DNA of 64,000 nucleotides from JANQRA01 sp035762545 (GCA_035762545.1 DASTOM010000009.1:1-64000), one strand, 5' to 3'. Shown: positions 41,372 through 51,123, counted from the stretch's first letter. The notes: generated by a model not told the origin, from the sequence alone. Program-made: numbers and translations.

Positions 41372-44101
41372 ATGAGTATGAGATGGGTTTACGCGTTCGA
41401 TGAGGTGGCGGAGGCAGAATCCGCGGTAGGCGGTGACTGGGACGGTGTGCGCGCACTGCTTGGTGGCAAGGGAGCCAACCTCGGGGAGATGACACGGATC
41501 GGTGTGCCGGTCCCGCCCGGGTTCACGATCACCACCGAGGCCTGCAACGCCTACCTCGAGGGTGGTGAGAAGCTGCCCGAGGGACTGGTCGACGAGGTCG
41601 CGGCGGCTCTGCGGGGGGTCGAGGCCAGGGCCGGGAAGAAGTTCGGCGACGCCTCCGATCCACTTTTGGTGTCATGCCGGTCGGGAGCGAAGTTCTCCAT
41701 GCCTGGGATGATGGACACCGTCCTCAACATCGGCATGAACGATGCCGTGATCGAGGGGCTGGTGCGACTCACAGGCGATGAGCATTTCGTATACGACTCA
41801 TACCGGCGGCTGATACAAATGTTCGGTTCGGTCGTGCTCGGCGTCCGTGACGAGCCTTTCGAGCAGGTGCTCGAGCGCTACCGGACCGAGCGGCGTGTTG
41901 CCACTGACGCCGAGCTCACTACGGACGACTTTCGCGCCATCGCCGAGGCGTTCAAGGCGATCGTCGAGCGCTACGCCGGACGCAGCTTCCCGGACGACCC
42001 GGAAGATCAGCTCCAATTGGCGATCGAAGCCGTCTTCCGCTCCTGGAACGGAAAGCGCGCCACCGACTACCGGAATGCCGCCGGGATACCCCACGACCTG
42101 GGCACGGCGGTGAACATCCAGACAATGGTCTTCGGCAACATGGGCGACGACTCCGCAACAGGTGTCGCCGTTTCCCGCAACGCCACGACCGGTGAGCCGA
42201 CGATCGAAGGCGACTATCTCACCAATGCTCAGGGAGAGGACGTCGTAGCCGGGACCCGGGTGACCAAGAGCATGGAGCAAATGGCCGACGAGTTCCCCGA
42301 CAGCTACCGGGAGTTCGGGGTCATAGCCAAGCGTCTCGAAGCGCACTACCGCGATATGCAGGACATGGAGTTCACCATCGAGCGCGCCAAGCTGTGGATC
42401 CTGCAGACACGGGACGGCAAGCGGACCGCGCAGGCTGCGGTGCGAATCGCGGTCGACATGGCCGAGGAGGAGCTGATCGATAAGAAGGAAGCGATTTCTC
42501 GGGTGAAGCCGGAGCAGATCGACTTCTTCCTCCACCCTTCATTTGCCGCGGAGGCGAAGGCTGCCGCGCTGAATGAGGGTCGATTCCTCGCCCGAGGCCT
42601 CAACGTCTCTCCTGGTGCGGCGGTGGGGGTGATCGCCTTCGACGCCGACCTGGCCGAGCGCTGGGCCAAAGCCGACGGTCGGGACGTCATCATGGTGCGA
42701 CCCGAGACCAAGCCCGACGACGTCCACGGCATGCTCGCCGCCAACGGGATCCTCACCAGCCGGGGTGGTCGAACCAGCCACGCTGCCCTGGTGGCGAGAC
42801 AGTTCGGCAAGCCGGCCGTAGTCGGAGCCGAGAAGCTGACCATCGACCTCGGAGAGCGAGTGTTGCGCGTCGGCGACAGAGTCGTGGCCGAAGGTGAGGT
42901 TATCTCCGTCGACGGCACGACCGGAGAGGTGATTCTCGGCGAAGTCGAGACCCAGACTCCCGATCTCGAGAACGAGTGGTTGAAGCGACTCCTCGATTGG
43001 GCTGACGACGTGAGGGACATTGGCGTCTGGACCAATGCCGACACGCCGGATGACGCCCGTCTCGCCCGCAGCTACGGAGCCGAAGGCATCGGCCTGGTGC
43101 GGACCGAGCACATGTTCTTTGCGCCAGAACGTCTCCCGATCATGCAGAAGATGATCACCTCCACGATCCCCGCGGAGGTGTCGGAGACCTTGGAGCAACT
43201 CCTTCCAATGCAGAAGGAGGACTTCGTCGGCCTGTTCCGGGCCATGGACGGCCTGCCGGTGACCATCCGGCTGATCGACCCTCCCCTTCACGAGTTCCTC
43301 CCCAGTTACGAGGAGCTCACCACCAACCTCACCGACCTCAAGATCCGCATCCAGTCCGCCGGCTCCCTCAAGGAGATCGACGAGCTCCTGGCCCAGATCG
43401 AGGAGGCAGAGCACATGCTGCGGAGGGTGGAGAGCCTCCGAGAAACCAACCCGATGCTCGGCTTGAGGGGGGTGCGTCTCGGCATCGTCCTCCCCGGGCT
43501 CACCCGGATGCAGGTGCGGGCCATCTTCCAGGCAGCCTGTCAGGTCGCCGACGACGGGGTGGAGGTCCATCCCAAGGTCATGATCCCTCTCACGGCTCAC
43601 GTCAACGAGCTTGCCCGGCAACGCGAGACCCTCGAAGAAGAGGCAAGGGCAGTAATGGCCGAGGAGGGCATCGCAATCGACTACGAGTTCGGGACCATGA
43701 TCGAGATCCCGAGAGCGGCGCTGACAGCCGACGAGATCGCCGAGCACGCCGAGTTCATCTCCTTCGGCACCAACGACCTGACCCAGATGACCTTCGGGAT
43801 CAGCCGCGACGATGCAGAAAAGGCGTTCCTGGTCCAGTATCTCGAAGAAGGAGTACTGGAGCGGAATCCCTTCGCCACTATCGACCCGGAGGGCGTCGGG
43901 GCACTGATGAAGATCGCCGTCGACAAGGGACGCTCGGTCAGGGGAGGGTTGAACGCCGGCATATGTGGCGAGCATGGAGGCGATCCCGACTCGATAGCCC
44001 TGTGCCGGCGAATCGGGCTCGATTACGTGAGTTGCTCGCCGCCCCGGGTGCCGGTGGCACGGCTCGCGGCTGCCCAGGCCGCAATCCGCGAACCTGCGTG
44101 A
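41372..44101 (+). CDS. ppdK: Pyruvate, phosphate dikinase
   Basis: 909 residues with the three PPDK domains. The N-terminal ATP-grasp part contains GGKGANLGEM and SCRSGAKFSMPGMMDT. The central swivelling domain carries the phosphorylated His in TSRGGRTSHAALVAR (about 470). The C-terminal TIM barrel ends with GLNAGICGEHGGDPDS containing the catalytic Cys. It interconverts pyruvate + ATP + Pi with phosphoenolpyruvate + AMP + PPi and permits reversible glycolysis or gluconeogenesis from pyruvate. Together with the PFK and PFOR genes it forms a carbon-flow module. ATG 41372 follows a short leader. Confidence 0.96.
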   Translation: MSMRWVYAFDEVAEAESAVGGDWDGVRALLGGKGANLGEMTRIGVPVPPGFTITTEACNAYLEGGEKLPEGLVDEVAAALRGVEARAGKKFGDASDPLLVSCRSGAKFSMPGMMDTVLNIGMNDAVIEGLVRLTGDEHFVYDSYRRLIQMFGSVVLGVRDEPFEQVLERYRTERRVATDAELTTDDFRAIAEAFKAIVERYAGRSFPDDPEDQLQLAIEAVFRSWNGKRATDYRNAAGIPHDLGTAVNIQTMVFGNMGDDSATGVAVSRNATTGEPTIEGDYLTNAQGEDVVAGTRVTKSMEQMADEFPDSYREFGVIAKRLEAHYRDMQDMEFTIERAKLWILQTRDGKRTAQAAVRIAVDMAEEELIDKKEAISRVKPEQIDFFLHPSFAAEAKAAALNEGRFLARGLNVSPGAAVGVIAFDADLAERWAKADGRDVIMVRPETKPDDVHGMLAANGILTSRGGRTSHAALVARQFGKPAVVGAEKLTIDLGERVLRVGDRVVAEGEVISVDGTTGEVILGEVETQTPDLENEWLKRLLDWADDVRDIGVWTNADTPDDARLARSYGAEGIGLVRTEHMFFAPERLPIMQKMITSTIPAEVSETLEQLLPMQKEDFVGLFRAMDGLPVTIRLIDPPLHEFLPSYEELTTNLTDLKIRIQSAGSLKEIDELLAQIEEAEHMLRRVESLRETNPMLGLRGVRLGIVLPGLTRMQVRAIFQAACQVADDGVEVHPKVMIPLTAHVNELARQRETLEEEARAVMAEEGIAIDYEFGTMIEIPRAALTADEIAEHAEFISFGTNDLTQMTFGISRDDAEKAFLVQYLEEGVLERNPFATIDPEGVGALMKIAVDKGRSVRGGLNAGICGEHGGDPDSIALCRRIGLDYVSCSPPRVPVARLAAAQAAIREPA

Positions 44102-44129
44102 GCACGTGTCAAGGGCAGACCAATACGAA

Positions 44130-44172
44130 CCCCGGGTTCCAGGCGTCTGCTGGCGACGCTGGGAACCCGGGG
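44130..44172. terminator. Bidirectional hairpin between ppdK and the DHOD-like gene
   Basis: CCCCGGGTTCC (44130-44140) pairs with GGAACCCGGGG (44162-44172), with further pairing inside (GGCGTC/GACGCT). The position between convergent genes suggests a shared terminator. Confidence 0.75.
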
Positions 44173-44200
44173 CCGGGCAAAGCCATGGTGTCGGTGGCGT

Positions 44201-45211
44201 CTACCAGGTGGGGACGTAGGACGTGAGCGTCTGCATGTACCCGGCCCGCTCGAAGGCCGAAGGGTCGGGTACCGCCATGTGGCTCATGCTTCCCCTGGCC
44301 TGGCCAACCGACTCGTAGTCACCCTTGGCAAGCCAAGCGGCCATGCCGTCGCGGGTCTCGGTCAACCGGGTCGGACCGTGGCGGAGCAACGCCGAGGCCA
44401 TCATCACGACGGTGGCGCCTGCCAGGATCGCCTTAACGGCATCGGTTGCAGTGTGAACACCCGTGGTGGCGGCGAGGTCACCCTCGACCCTCCCATGGAG
44501 AATCGCCAGCCAACGGAGCACGAGCCTCATCTCCGACGGATCCGACAAGACCAGCCTGGGCATGACCTCGAGGGTGTCGATGTCGATGTCGGGCTGATAG
44601 AAGCGATTGAAAATCACCAGTGCGTCGGCACCGGCGTCGATGAGACGCTGCGCCATGTGAGCGGGTGAGGAGAAAAAGGGCCCGATCTTCACGGCCAGGG
44701 GGACATCGATCACCTCCTTGATGCTCTCGACCAAGCGCAGGTAGCCGTTCTCCACCTGTGCGGCCGTGAGCTCGATGTTCGCCGCGATCTGGTAGGTGTT
44801 GATCTCCAGGGCGTCGATCCCCTCGTCGGCGAGGATCCGGGCGTACAGCGTCCAGCCACCGTGAGTGGTCCCGTTGAGGCTGGCGATCACCGGGACACCC
44901 GTCTCCCTCTTGGCGCCGCGCACCAGCGCCAGGTAGTCCTCCGGACCGGTGTTGTAGTCGTCGAGGTCGGGAAAGAACCCCTCGGGGGTCTCGGCGAAAC
45001 CGTCCGCTCCCATCTCCAGACTGTGGTGGACGGCCATTGCGTTGTGCTCGATCTGCTCTTCGAAGAGGCTGGGGAGCACCAACGCGGGCGCCCCCGCCTC
45101 GACCAGGGCGTGGATGTGGTCCAGGTCACCGGTGAGAGGTGATGCTGAGGGCAGAACGGGGTGAGCCAGGTCCAGGCCTAGATAGCGGGTCGAAAGGTCG
45201 GGTGTGGTCAT
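44201..45211 (-). CDS. Dihydroorotate-dehydrogenase-like flavoprotein
   Basis: 336 residues of the FMN TIM-barrel DHOD fold: LGLDLAHPVLPSASPLTGD, SLFEEQIEHNA, VPVIASLNGTTHGGW, LAVKIGPFFSS and VVMMASALLRHGP. The orotate-binding Cys/Ser loop of true PyrD is not seen, and this subfamily is commonly encoded beside pyruvate:ferredoxin oxidoreductase rather than with pyrimidine genes. ATG 45211 overlaps the PFOR stop by 4 nt, so the pair is translationally coupled. It may exchange electrons with ferredoxin; the substrate is unknown. Confidence 0.85.
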   Translation of the reverse strand: MTTPDLSTRYLGLDLAHPVLPSASPLTGDLDHIHALVEAGAPALVLPSLFEEQIEHNAMAVHHSLEMGADGFAETPEGFFPDLDDYNTGPEDYLALVRGAKRETGVPVIASLNGTTHGGWTLYARILADEGIDALEINTYQIAANIELTAAQVENGYLRLVESIKEVIDVPLAVKIGPFFSSPAHMAQRLIDAGADALVIFNRFYQPDIDIDTLEVMPRLVLSDPSEMRLVLRWLAILHGRVEGDLAATTGVHTATDAVKAILAGATVVMMASALLRHGPTRLTETRDGMAAWLAKGDYESVGQARGSMSHMAVPDPSAFERAGYMQTLTSYVPTW

Positions 45212-48200
45212 TCCTCTATCTCCGAGTACTCGGCGGTTCTGTGCACGTTGACCATCTGCTCGTACAGGTGCCATCGGTTGTCGATGTCGGCCTGGGCGTG
45301 ACGGAGCAACTCTTCGGCCCCCTCTCTGTCGACCTTGCCCAGCATGGCGAAACGGGTCTCGGTGTTGGCGTAGTCCTTGAAGGGGATCGTAGGAGCCCGG
45401 CTGTCGAGACGGAGCCCCGGCTCCCCCATCGCCTCACGGGCCGGGTCATAGCGGAACAGCGGCCAGTAGCCGGAGTCGGTGGCTGCCTTCTGATGGCTCA
45501 GCTGGTTCTTCATGTCGTATCCGTGTGCGATGCACGGGCTGTAGGCGATCACCAGCGACACGCCACGGTGGGCCTCCGCCTCGGCGATGGTCTTGACGGT
45601 CTGGGTGGGGTTGGCGCCCATCGCGATCTGACCGACGTAGACATTGCCGTATGACATGGCGATCTGACCCAGGTCCTTCTTTCCAGTCGCCTTGCCACCG
45701 GCGGCGAACTTGGCGATCGCGCCCCTCGGCGTGGACTTGGACGCCTGGCCACCTGTGTTGGAGTAGACCTCGGTGTCCATGACCAGGATGTTGATGTTGC
45801 GTCCTGACGCCAGCACGTGGTCGAGCCCGCCGAACCCGATGTCGTAGGCCCAGCCGTCACCGCCGATCACCCAGACGCTGGTCTCGATGAGCGAGTCGGC
45901 GACTCCTTCGAGTCTCCTCGGCAGCGGTCCTTCCATCGTGTCGAGCCGGTCCCTCAGCTGAGCCACCTGGTCGCGTTGGCGGGAGGTCAGGGCCTCGAGG
46001 TCCGAGTAGTCGGGGTTCTCGGTCAGCTCGAGGATGTCGACCGCCAGCTGTCCCAACTCCGGTGCGAGCGCGGTGACCAGGAGCACTGCGTCTTGACGCT
46101 GGGCTTCCATCGCCATTCTCATTCCGAGCCCGAACTCGGCGTTGTCCTCGAAGAGGCTGTTGGACCATGCCGGTCCCCTGCCGTCGTCGTTGACCGTCCA
46201 GGGTGTGGTCGGGAGGTTTCCTCCGTATATCGACGAGCACCCCGTGGCATTGGCCACGATCATCCGATCACCCATCATCTGGGTGATCAGCTTCAGATAG
46301 GGCGTCTCGCCACATCCGGCGCAGGCGCCGGAGAACTCGAAGAGCGGTTGGACGAGTTGCGACCCCTTCACCGAGCTGAGATTGACCGACGACCGATCGA
46401 GCTCGGGGAGGTCGAGGAAGAAGTCGAAGTTGACGCGTTCTCTCTCGAGATGAGGAGTCTTGGGCTCCATGTTCAAGGCCTTGTGCCTGACCTCCTCCTT
46501 CGATTTGGCCGGGCACACTTCGACACAGATTGCGCATCCGGTGCAGTCGTCGGGTGCCACCTGGATCACGACCCGCTTCCCGGGGAAGTCTTTGCCGGTC
46601 GGCTCCTTCCACAGGAATCCCTCGGGGATGTCGACGTCGGCGTCGAAGACTTTGAATCGGATCGCAGCGTGAGGGCAGACCAGGGCGCACCGGCCACAGT
46701 CGATACACAAGCCTGGATCCCAGATCGGTATCTCGGTGGCGATGGACCGTTTCTCCCACTTGGCGGTGCCGGTGGGGAACGTGCCGTCGACCGGCAGCGC
46801 CGATACGGGCAGGAGGTCACCCTTCCCGGCCATGATGGTGGCGGTGACCCTGGTGACGAAGTCGGGGGCGACTTCGGGAACGGGGCTGGTGACCCGTCTC
46901 CCACTCCCCACGGTTCCAGCATCCACACGGGCGAGACCGGCCACCGCCCGGTCGACGGCTTCCTCGTTCCGGGCGACGACCACCTGACCTCTCTTGCCGT
47001 ACGTCTTTCGAATTTGGCCTTTGATCGCACCGATCGCCTCGTCGGCGGGCATCAGGTCGGTGAGGTGGAAGAAGCAGGTTTGGAGGACCGTGTTGATCCG
47101 TCCCCCCAGGCCGGCGTCCCTGGCGATCGAGTCGGCGTCGACAGTCCACAACTGCAACCCCTTCTCCACGATATGGGTCTGTGCCTCGATGGGCAGTCGG
47201 TCCCACAAGTCGTCCCGGGGATACGGGCTGTTGAGAAGGACGGTCGCTCCCGGGGCAGCGATGTCGAGGGGGTCGAAGTCCTCGAGGAAGTCGAACCGGT
47301 GGACCGCCACGAAATCGGCCTGCTGGATCAGATACGTCGACATGATCGGCCGGGGTGACACCCGGAGGTGGGACACGGTGCGAGATCCGGACTTCTTCGA
47401 GTCGTAGACGAAGTAACCCTGGGCGTACAGGTCGGTGGACTCACCGATGATCTTCACGGAGTTCTTGTTGGCACCCACGGTTCCGTCCGAGCCCAGACCG
47501 AAGAAGACCGCCGTGGTGACATCTTCGCGCTCGGACCACCACGAGGAGTCGTACTCGATCGAGAGCCCGGTGATGTCGTCGACGATCCCGACTGTGAAGT
47601 GACGTCTCGGCGACGGGTCCGCAACCTCGGCGAACACTCCGGCGACCATGCCCGGGGTGAACTCCTTCGAGGAGAGGCCATATCTGGCGCCGAAGACCTC
47701 GAGGTAGCGGCCGGCCTCGGCGAACGCCGACACCACGTCCTGATAGAGGGGCTCGCCCACCGCCCCTGGCTCTTTGGTGCGGTCCATGACCACGACGCGG
47801 CGGGTGGAGTCAGGGATGGCTGCCGCGAATCGCTCGACGTCGAACGGGCGGTACAGCCTGACCTGAACAACCCCGACCTGGGATCCCTCCTCATTCAGTC
47901 GAGCCACCGCTTCCCGGGCGGCGCCCACGCCAGAGCCCATGATCACCATGACGGTCTCGGGCTCGGCGACGCCGAAGTATTCGAACAAGTCGTATTGCCG
48001 CCCGGTCGCATCCCCAAGTCGGGACATCGCAGCGGCGACTATGTCCGGCACCGCCTGGTAGTAGGTGTTGGCAGCCTCCCGTGCCTGGAAGAAGACATCC
48101 GGGTTCTGGGCGCTTCCACGTAGCACCGGTCTGTTCGGGTTCAACGACCTGGTCCGATGATCGGCAATCAGAGTCTCGTCCACGAGGTCCCGGATGGTCT

Positions 48201-48777
48201 GTTCGGGGACCAACTCGATCTTGGCCACCTCGTGAGAGGTGCGGAACCCGTCGAAGAAGTGGAGGAACGGCACACGGGACTCCAACGTGGCGAGATGTGC
48301 GACCAGCGCCAGGTCCTGTGCCTCCTGGACACTCGCCGCAGCCAGCAGGGCGAATCCGGTCTGGCGTGCGGCCATCACGTCGGAATGGTCACCAAAGATC
48401 GAAAGGGCGTGGGTGGCCACGGTCCTCGCAGCCACATGGATCACTGCGGGAGTGAGCTCGCCTGCGATCTTGTACATGTTCGGCAGCATCAGCAGCAGAC
48501 CCTGGGATGCGGTGAACGTGGTGCTGAGTGCACCTGCGGTGAGCGCCCCATGGATCGCCCCCGCCGCCCCGCCCTCGCTCTGCATCTCGACCACGTCGGG
48601 CACCACGCCCCAGAGATTCGGCTTCCCGTTGTGCGACCAGGCGTCCGCCAGCTCACCCATCGGGGACGCAGGCGTGATCGGGTAGATGGCGATCACCTCG
48701 CTGAGCAGATGGGCGACACGAGCCGCAGCCTCGTTGCCGTCGATGGTCGCCATGGGGCGCGTTGGTGTCGAGGTCAT
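45208..48777 (-). CDS. nifJ: Pyruvate:ferredoxin (flavodoxin) oxidoreductase, single-chain NifJ type
   Basis: 1189 residues fusing all PFOR domains. The N-terminal thiamine Pyr domain has YPITPASPMGELADAW. Domain III/IV follows, then two 4Fe-4S ferredoxin motifs (CIDCGRCALVCP and CTGCAICVEVCP). A further cluster-binding segment is CAGCGETPYLK, and the ThDP-binding domain carries GGDGWAYDIGFGG and DTEVYSNTGGQ. It oxidises pyruvate with CoA to acetyl-CoA, CO2 and reduced ferredoxin and is oxygen-sensitive. ATG 48777 is used; ATG 48753 is an alternative. A motif shared with other genes lies 37-50 nt upstream. Confidence 0.96.
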   Translation of the reverse strand: MTSTPTRPMATIDGNEAAARVAHLLSEVIAIYPITPASPMGELADAWSHNGKPNLWGVVPDVVEMQSEGGAAGAIHGALTAGALSTTFTASQGLLLMLPNMYKIAGELTPAVIHVAARTVATHALSIFGDHSDVMAARQTGFALLAAASVQEAQDLALVAHLATLESRVPFLHFFDGFRTSHEVAKIELVPEQTIRDLVDETLIADHRTRSLNPNRPVLRGSAQNPDVFFQAREAANTYYQAVPDIVAAAMSRLGDATGRQYDLFEYFGVAEPETVMVIMGSGVGAAREAVARLNEEGSQVGVVQVRLYRPFDVERFAAAIPDSTRRVVVMDRTKEPGAVGEPLYQDVVSAFAEAGRYLEVFGARYGLSSKEFTPGMVAGVFAEVADPSPRRHFTVGIVDDITGLSIEYDSSWWSEREDVTTAVFFGLGSDGTVGANKNSVKIIGESTDLYAQGYFVYDSKKSGSRTVSHLRVSPRPIMSTYLIQQADFVAVHRFDFLEDFDPLDIAAPGATVLLNSPYPRDDLWDRLPIEAQTHIVEKGLQLWTVDADSIARDAGLGGRINTVLQTCFFHLTDLMPADEAIGAIKGQIRKTYGKRGQVVVARNEEAVDRAVAGLARVDAGTVGSGRRVTSPVPEVAPDFVTRVTATIMAGKGDLLPVSALPVDGTFPTGTAKWEKRSIATEIPIWDPGLCIDCGRCALVCPHAAIRFKVFDADVDIPEGFLWKEPTGKDFPGKRVVIQVAPDDCTGCAICVEVCPAKSKEEVRHKALNMEPKTPHLERERVNFDFFLDLPELDRSSVNLSSVKGSQLVQPLFEFSGACAGCGETPYLKLITQMMGDRMIVANATGCSSIYGGNLPTTPWTVNDDGRGPAWSNSLFEDNAEFGLGMRMAMEAQRQDAVLLVTALAPELGQLAVDILELTENPDYSDLEALTSRQRDQVAQLRDRLDTMEGPLPRRLEGVADSLIETSVWVIGGDGWAYDIGFGGLDHVLASGRNINILVMDTEVYSNTGGQASKSTPRGAIAKFAAGGKATGKKDLGQIAMSYGNVYVGQIAMGANPTQTVKTIAEAEAHRGVSLVIAYSPCIAHGYDMKNQLSHQKAATDSGYWPLFRYDPAREAMGEPGLRLDSRAPTIPFKDYANTETRFAMLGKVDREGAEELLRHAQADIDNRWHLYEQMVNVHRTAEYSEIEE

Positions 48778-48813
48778 ATTCAGGACGGTATTGGCGGCGT
48801 CTCCAGGTCGAAC

Positions 48814-48827
48814 GAGGCGAAAGTCCC
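48814..48827 (-). promoter_or_regulatory. Shared motif, GAGGCGAAAGTCCC
   Basis: Lies 37-50 nt before the nifJ start. It shares CGAAAGTCCC with the site upstream of the Rrf2-nirK operon. See the finding on the recurring motif. Confidence 0.4.
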
Positions 48828-48907
48828 ATGGCCCACCCCCCTTTGACCCGAATCGAACCACACGCCGTGGTCAAATCTGTGGTGACGTCTGAGACGCTCT
48901 GACCGTC

Positions 48908-49414
48908 TCAGATGAAAATCGTCTGGGCGCCCTCGGAGATCTCGATGAAATCGGCGGCGCTGATGATCCCCTCGACCCGTTCGTACAGGTCGTCTTCGCT
49001 GATATGCATCATGTCAGCGGACATCCGGCAGGCCCAAAGGTGCCCACCTGCATCGGTGATCATTTCGAGGAACTCGGGGACGTCGGGGACATCGATGCCC
49101 TCGATCTGCTTCTTCATCATGTGGGTTGCAAACGACGTCATCCCGGGAAGGCCCATGAGCATCGGCGACATGTGGGTCGCCGGGTTCCCCACCGGGGTGA
49201 ACTGGAGATGGGCCATCGTCGTCTTGTTGATGATGTCGAAGCCCCAGAAGGTGAAGAAGAGATGGGTTTCCACACCCTCGCCGAGGGCCGCATTTGCCAG
49301 GACCAGGCCGGGATAGGCCATGTCGAGCGAGCCCTTCGAGCAGATGATCGCCATCTTGCGACCTTCGGCCTCGTCGTCGAAGACCGGTACCGGGGCCTCC
49401 ATTGTAATTGTCAT
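48908..49414 (-). CDS. DsrE/DsrF-like sulfur-carrier family protein (DsrE2 type)
   Basis: 168 residues: MAIICSKGSLDMAYPGLVLAN, THLFFTFWGFDIIN and a Cys in LWACRMSADMMHISEDDL, the position of the persulfide-forming Cys in DsrE-type proteins. The Met/His-rich middle resembles the DsrE2/peroxiredoxin-like subgroup. It is the last gene of the SQR-TusE-DsrE2 series, 11 nt after the TusE gene. It probably accepts sulfur from the quinone reductase or TusE protein for transfer elsewhere; it lacks the DsrF and DsrH partners. Confidence 0.85.
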   Translation of the reverse strand: MTITMEAPVPVFDDEAEGRKMAIICSKGSLDMAYPGLVLANAALGEGVETHLFFTFWGFDIINKTTMAHLQFTPVGNPATHMSPMLMGLPGMTSFATHMMKKQIEGIDVPDVPEFLEMITDAGGHLWACRMSADMMHISEDDLYERVEGIISAADFIEISEGAQTIFI

Positions 49415-49425
49415 GTCATGTCCTT

Positions 49426-49740
49426 TCAGACACAGCCTGCGGGCTTGGGAAGACCGGCGATATAGGCCATCTTCTTGGCAGGCTTCTTCGGGAAGAGTGC
49501 GAACAGCTCTTTGGTCGAGACACCACCCAACGTGCTCACCCGACGCAACGTGGCGGTTTCTCCCTGTGCCGCGAAGTCCTCGCGGAGAAATCGGATCGCC
49601 TTCCAGTGCTCGTCCCCCAGGTCGATGCCGATGTTGGCTGCGAGCTGCTTCGCCAGCTCTTCGTTCCATTCGTCGTACTCGGTCATGAAGCCCTCGTCAT
49701 CGACGTGGACCTCGCGGCCGGCGATAGTTGCCAGGCTCAA
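49426..49740 (-). CDS. TusE/DsrC-family sulfur-transfer protein
   Basis: 104 residues with the DsrC/TusE fold: GFMTEYDEWNEELAKQLA, DEHWKAIRFLREDF, and a C-terminus ending in LPKPAGCV where the penultimate Cys carries sulfur. The second conserved Cys of DsrC, ten residues earlier, is absent, so it is TusE-like or a sulfur donor in a different relay rather than the dissimilatory DsrC. It lies between the SQR-like and DsrE2 genes on the same strand. Confidence 0.88.
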   Translation of the reverse strand: MSLATIAGREVHVDDEGFMTEYDEWNEELAKQLAANIGIDLGDEHWKAIRFLREDFAAQGETATLRRVSTLGGVSTKELFALFPKKPAKKMAYIAGLPKPAGCV

Positions 49741-49765
49741 TATGAGCCTCCTTTCTGATAATCGT

Positions 49766-51001
49766 TCACTCCGGCGCTTCCTTGCCTGCCATCGACATCA
49801 GCGCCGGCAGCGGCAAGTTGCGGCCCGGAAGGAGTGCGTTCCAGTAGATCCACTTGAACGCTTTCTTCCCCAAGTGATTCACCCGGGTCTCCTCGAGAAG
49901 CGAGAACGGGCCCAGATGGGGCACCGGGTACTTGCCAGGGAGTGGTTGGGTGTCGTAGTTGAAGTCGATCAACATGCCCTTGCCATCACCCGCCTCGACG
50001 AAGCAATTGGCGTGGCCATCGAACCGGATCGGCATCTCCTCGCCTCTCAGGTGATGCAGGAAGTTCTCGGCGAACACTTCGACGGCGAAGTGGGCCACCG
50101 AACCTGCTTTGGACGTAGGGATGTCGCTGGCGTCCCCGATAGCGAAGATGTTGTCCCACTCCTTGGAGAGGAAGGTGCCCGGGTCGACCGGGACGTAGTT
50201 GAGCTCGTCACCCAGTCCACTGCGGGCCACGAAGTCGGCGCCCATGTTCAATGGCACGGTGACCAGTAGGTCGAAGGGGACCTCCCGCTCGTCGTATGAG
50301 ACGAGTGTCTTGTTGTCGTTGTCGATCTGCTCGATGTAGAAGTCGGTCTCTACGAGGATCTTGCGCTCGTCGAGCATCCCCCCGAGCAGCTTGGAGGCAA
50401 TCGGCTTGGTGAATGCCCCGTCGAGCGGCGTCACGTAGACGATCTCCACCTGGTCCCTCATCCCACGCTCTTTGAAGTAGTCGTCGGCGAGGAATGCGAA
50501 CTCGAGTGGTGCGACCGGGCACTTGATAGGCATCTCGGTGATGTGGACCACCAGACGCCCACCGGTGAAGCCGGCCAGTGCATCACGCAGAGCAACGGCT
50601 CCTTCCAGGGTGTAGAAGTCGAATATCGACTTGCGCCAGCCCGGCCCCTCCATGCCCGGGGTCTGATCGGGCCGTGGCGTCGTGCCGGTGGCGACGACCA
50701 GTTGGTCGTAGTTGAAGGACCTGCCGTCTGTGAGCTGAACCTTGTTGTGCTCGGGGAGCACCCGGTCGACCTCCCCGGTCACCAGTTCGACCCCGTCCGG
50801 AATGAACCGCGACGAGGGCTTTCTGATCTCCTCAGGTGTGTAGATCCCGAAGGGGATGAAGAGGTAGCCGGGTTGGTAGTGGTGCTCCTGACGCGGCTCG
50901 ACGACCGTGATCGACCACTCGCTCCTGCGAAGGAGGGGCCGCATCTTGTTGGCCAGAGTGGTTCCGGCCATGCCGCCACCGAGCACCAGCATGTGTCTCA
51001 C
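49766..51001 (-). CDS. Sulfide:quinone oxidoreductase-like flavoprotein
   Basis: 411 residues of the pyridine-nucleotide-disulfide fold in SQR form: an N-terminal FAD site VLGGGMAGTTLANKM, the redox-active Cys in TEMPIKCPVAPLEFAF (about 160), a second Cys in GHANCFVEAG (about 342), and a GDASDIPTSKAGSVAH FAD-binding motif. The C-terminus WIYWNALLPGRNLPLP could insert into the membrane near the quinone. The third Cys of classic SQR is not clear, so it may be a variant type or a related sulfur reductase. It starts the operon with TusE and DsrE2 and should feed electrons from sulfide into quinone. Confidence 0.87.
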   Translation of the reverse strand: MRHMLVLGGGMAGTTLANKMRPLLRRSEWSITVVEPRQEHHYQPGYLFIPFGIYTPEEIRKPSSRFIPDGVELVTGEVDRVLPEHNKVQLTDGRSFNYDQLVVATGTTPRPDQTPGMEGPGWRKSIFDFYTLEGAVALRDALAGFTGGRLVVHITEMPIKCPVAPLEFAFLADDYFKERGMRDQVEIVYVTPLDGAFTKPIASKLLGGMLDERKILVETDFYIEQIDNDNKTLVSYDEREVPFDLLVTVPLNMGADFVARSGLGDELNYVPVDPGTFLSKEWDNIFAIGDASDIPTSKAGSVAHFAVEVFAENFLHHLRGEEMPIRFDGHANCFVEAGDGKGMLIDFNYDTQPLPGKYPVPHLGPFSLLEETRVNHLGKKAFKWIYWNALLPGRNLPLPALMSMAGKEAPE

Positions 51002-51110
51002 TGAGAGGACTCCTTGATAGACGCAGGGTGTGGGTCATCCACTCCCCCATCGTCGACTGCCGAGTCCGCACGGCCTAGGGGCTTTGGGCACATGTTGGAG
51101 TGCCTTTAGG

Positions 51111-51123
51111 TTCCGCAGCGGAA
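51111..51123. other. Short palindrome in the SQR upstream region
   Basis: TTCCGC, one base, GCGGAA. The 292-nt space between the SQR gene and the gene at 51294 holds this palindrome, the motif at 51245 and no gene I can support. The palindrome could be an operator for the SQR operon. Confidence 0.3.
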
